Below, in pieces: positions 62,241-64,000 of a DNA stretch of 64,000 nt (within the stretch, counting starts at the first letter, position 1; each line of letters opens with the position of its first letter). The translations under genes were made by a program, and so were the position numbers. The stretch comes from Bacteroidales bacterium (GTDB taxonomy: Bacteria > Bacteroidota > Bacteroidia > Bacteroidales > UBA932): positions 62,001 through 126,000 of the forward strand of contig JAFRRA010000006.1 in assembly GCA_017428325.1 (NCBI GenBank), in the 5' to 3' direction. The notes under the pieces were generated by a model. That model saw only the letters and a program-made list of their open reading frames with translations. It was not told where the DNA came from and did no database searches.

Positions 62241-63020
62241 GTGAAAACTTCCGCACGCATAACTGTAATGTTTGCCTTGGCAACGCTGCTGGCCGGCCTG
62301 CCCTGTGCGGGAGCTTTCGCCCAGAGCAGAGATACCATAAAGAAATCGCTGAGCGAATTTGAAAGGATACAGAAGGACAAGAAGGCCATCGAGGAAAGGA
62401 TTAAACGCCGCGAGGAAAGGATGCGAAAACTGGAAAAGGAAAAGGCAAGGGCGGGCATTACCACGGGCACATATTATGTCCTGAGCATCCAGGTGGTGGA
62501 TGGAGACACGATATTCCTGGACCGGCTGCCGGCAATCTTCAAGTTCGCCCGGATGAAAGGGAACCGCAACCGCCAGAACTGGAGGCAATACCGTCGCCTG
62601 GTATACAACTTCAAGAAAACCTACCCTTACGCCCTCCAGGCAAGGGAAATCATCAGGGAGGCGGACAGCGTGCTTGCAGTCAGCGACTTCACCGAGGCGG
62701 AAAGGGAACGCTACATAAACGACTATCAGAAAAGGCTCTTCAAGCAGTTCGAAAAGCCGATGAGAGACCTTACAATTTCCCAGGGAGGCCTTCTGCTTAA
62801 GCTCATCGACAGGGAACTGGGCCGAACTTCGTTCTACATAATCCGTGAATACAGGGGGCGGATTTCCGCCGGATTCTGGCAGACGGTGGCCCGCATATTC
62901 GGAAACGACCTTAAGAAACCATACGACAAATTCGGGGAAGACCGCCAGGTGGAAGACCTGGTGATGCTGTACAATATGGGAGCTTTCGACTCCCTGTACT
63001 ATTCAATGTTCACAAAATAG
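62241..63020 (+). CDS. exported DUF4294 protein
   Basis: The 259-residue protein has a signal sequence (about 1-28, ending GAFAQ), a charged helical region (about 33-72) and the DUF4294 domain with VVDGDTIFLDRLPAIFKF (about 86-103), NWRQYRRLVYNFKKTYPYA (about 113-131) and an extended C-terminal helical part. The family is restricted to Bacteroidota and has no known function. GTG at 62241 was kept as start because it supplies the basic signal-peptide head (MKTSARITVMF); ATG at 62268 is an alternative. Confidence 0.85.
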   Translation: MKTSARITVMFALATLLAGLPCAGAFAQSRDTIKKSLSEFERIQKDKKAIEERIKRREERMRKLEKEKARAGITTGTYYVLSIQVVDGDTIFLDRLPAIFKFARMKGNRNRQNWRQYRRLVYNFKKTYPYALQAREIIREADSVLAVSDFTEAERERYINDYQKRLFKQFEKPMRDLTISQGGLLLKLIDRELGRTSFYIIREYRGRISAGFWQTVARIFGNDLKKPYDKFGEDRQVEDLVMLYNMGAFDSLYYSMFTK

Positions 63021-63040
63021 GATTATCCTCAGCGATGCTT

Positions 63041-63814
63041 TCAGAAGACCGGGCTTTCCCTCTTGAGGGAAGTGCCGTCAAAGACCATATAGTCCGGATT
63101 GTGGATCCAGTCGCCGAGTATTGAAAAATCTCCCCCGCCTTCCAGCTGTACAGTCAATGGCAGGTGATAGTGCCCGAAAATGAAGTGGTCCGCCCTCTTC
63201 TCTCCCTTTTGCTCAAGATCCTTCTGGTAAGACTCGGCCCACGCGGCACCATCCCTTTCAATTGCCTGCCTGTAATCCGCGATGGTCTTTTCGTCCTCGT
63301 CCTTGAAATGAGTCAGGCGGTTGTGGCGGCTCCAGCCGTGCCCCAGCAGCATGGCCCAGCGTGGATGGAGAGCGCTGAACATTACCTGTAGGAACTTGCA
63401 CTTGAAGCCGGCGTTCATGAACCTGTACATACGGGTAGAGTGCCATATTGCATCTCCGTGCCCAATGCAGAACCGCACTCCGTCAATGTCTACGACAGAC
63501 GGCTGCTGCAGAATGGTTACGCCAACCTCCTTCTGAAGATAACTGTATGTCCAGATATCGTGGTTGCCGTTTATGAAAAAAAGCTTCACTCCGCGGTCCG
63601 CCAGACGGGCAAGGGCACCCAGGGTGCGGGTGAACTTGCGAGGTATAACATCCTTGTACTCGTACCAGAAATCAAATATATCGCCGAGCAGAAAGACCTG
63701 GCCTGTCTCCTCAGGCAAAGCCTCAAGGAAAGAGGCAAACTGTTTTTCCCTTAGAACTGGGTCCTGATATTCAAGCCCCAGATGAGTGTCGGCTATGAAA
63801 TAGTGCAGGCCCAT
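63041..63814 (-). CDS. lpxH: UDP-2,3-diacylglucosamine diphosphatase (LpxH-like metallophosphoesterase)
   Basis: The 257-residue protein has the metallophosphoesterase sites FIADTHLG (about 6-13), LLGDIFDFWYE (about 42-52), FINGNHD (about 79-85), GHGDAIW (about 118-124) and FGHYHLP (about 204). The length and the FDFW/RFCIGHGD region fit LpxH-type enzymes, which cleave UDP-2,3-diacylglucosamine in lipid A synthesis. It starts at the base after the uppP stop, so the two envelope genes are cotranslated. Confidence 0.9.
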   Translation of the reverse strand: MGLHYFIADTHLGLEYQDPVLREKQFASFLEALPEETGQVFLLGDIFDFWYEYKDVIPRKFTRTLGALARLADRGVKLFFINGNHDIWTYSYLQKEVGVTILQQPSVVDIDGVRFCIGHGDAIWHSTRMYRFMNAGFKCKFLQVMFSALHPRWAMLLGHGWSRHNRLTHFKDEDEKTIADYRQAIERDGAAWAESYQKDLEQKGEKRADHFIFGHYHLPLTVQLEGGGDFSILGDWIHNPDYMVFDGTSLKRESPVF

Positions 63815-64000
63815 TTATCCGATGCAGTACGGAAGAACTATGCAGAGAACACCTACAATGAAGCAGTAAACGGCAAAGCCCCACAGACGGAACTTCTTGA
63901 GTATCTGAACCATTGTTGTGCAGGCGAACAGTCCGGCAATAAAAGCCGCAGCAAATCCGCAGAGAACCGGAACTGACAGGAAATTGCTCATGTCCGCTCC
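63815..64000 (-). CDS. uppP: undecaprenyl-diphosphate phosphatase, C-terminal part
   Basis: The right window edge cuts this leftward gene. The visible 61 residues include a hydrophobic segment with LCGFAAAFIAGLFACTTMVQ and a second one, FAVYCFIVGVLCIVL, ending in PYCIG. This matches the last two membrane helices of UppP, which recycles the lipid carrier for peptidoglycan. The stop TAA is at 63817-63815, immediately before the lpxH ATG. Confidence 0.8.
   Translation of the reverse strand, partial: GADMSNFLSVPVLCGFAAAFIAGLFACTTMVQILKKFRLWGFAVYCFIVGVLCIVLPYCIG

Noticed and set aside
1..64000. CRISPR arrays, tRNA or rRNA genes, insertion sequences, prophage blocks
   Set aside because: None was found by reading; the BRO-N gene alone is not enough to call a prophage.

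Overview
The window is a chromosomal segment from a member of the Bacteroidota, most likely the order Bacteroidales. The evidence is a complete rseC-rnfBCDGEA cluster, fimbrillin-like lipoproteins, GSCFA, DUF4294, DUF3108 and DUF5117-type proteins, zinc-less forms of S14, L36 and queuine tRNA transglycosylase, and repeated promoter elements of the Bacteroidota type (TAnnTTTG, sometimes with TTTG about 19-20 bases upstream). Most genes look near 50 % GC by eye. Genus cannot be fixed from the sequence alone. No tRNA, rRNA, CRISPR array, insertion sequence or replication origin was recognised, and no stretch longer than about 290 bases is without a gene.

Layout. 1-4776: end of a radical-SAM gene, a lipoprotein, a murein-peptide recycling pair (NlpC/P60 endopeptidase plus dipeptide epimerase) and a small-peptide/lipoprotein module. 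4961-6563: a second, opposing small-peptide/fimbrillin-like module. 6778-9775: small unknown genes, a YgjP-type protease, rpsO and pnuC. 9845-16048: pnp, glyA, an SUMF1-like protein, an RNA methyltransferase and a YpfJ-type protease. 16172-20703: an AT-richer patch with an S41 protease and a BRO-N protein, then a large DUF5117-type metalloprotease. 20805-33927: one long leftward array of fifteen closely packed genes (two M23 peptidases, a MerR regulator, Nif3, a zinc-ribbon protein, a class III aminotransferase, dnaB, a DUF3108 protein, rseC, rnfBCDGEA and a TPR protein) closed by a strong terminator. 33975-43771: alaS-lptF/G-fmt-thiN, a nucleoside transporter on the other strand, and tgt-lptF/G. 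43891-48543: a threonine-dehydrogenase-like epimerase, queG-GSCFA and two tandem esterases. 48721-59302: a leftward ribosomal operon from rplP to rplQ (spc and alpha operons with secY, map, infA and rpoA). 59591-64000: membrane dipeptidase, gltS, a DUF4294 protein, lpxH and the end of uppP.

The most unusual content is a family of three roughly 115-base structured elements (8862-8978, 43771-43886, 48545-48663). Each lies exactly between two convergent genes. They share a nearly invariant core with internal hairpins, but the outer arms differ between copies and still pair within each copy, so the outer stem covaries. A second notable pattern is a family of roughly 40-residue peptides sharing ELYxxPV ... 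ET ... QAS, each encoded 19-21 bases upstream of a fimbrillin-like lipoprotein. A third is the break in the otherwise conserved S10-spc-alpha cluster: rplP is the first gene, behind its own consensus promoter, and rpsC and the genes that normally precede it are not adjacent.
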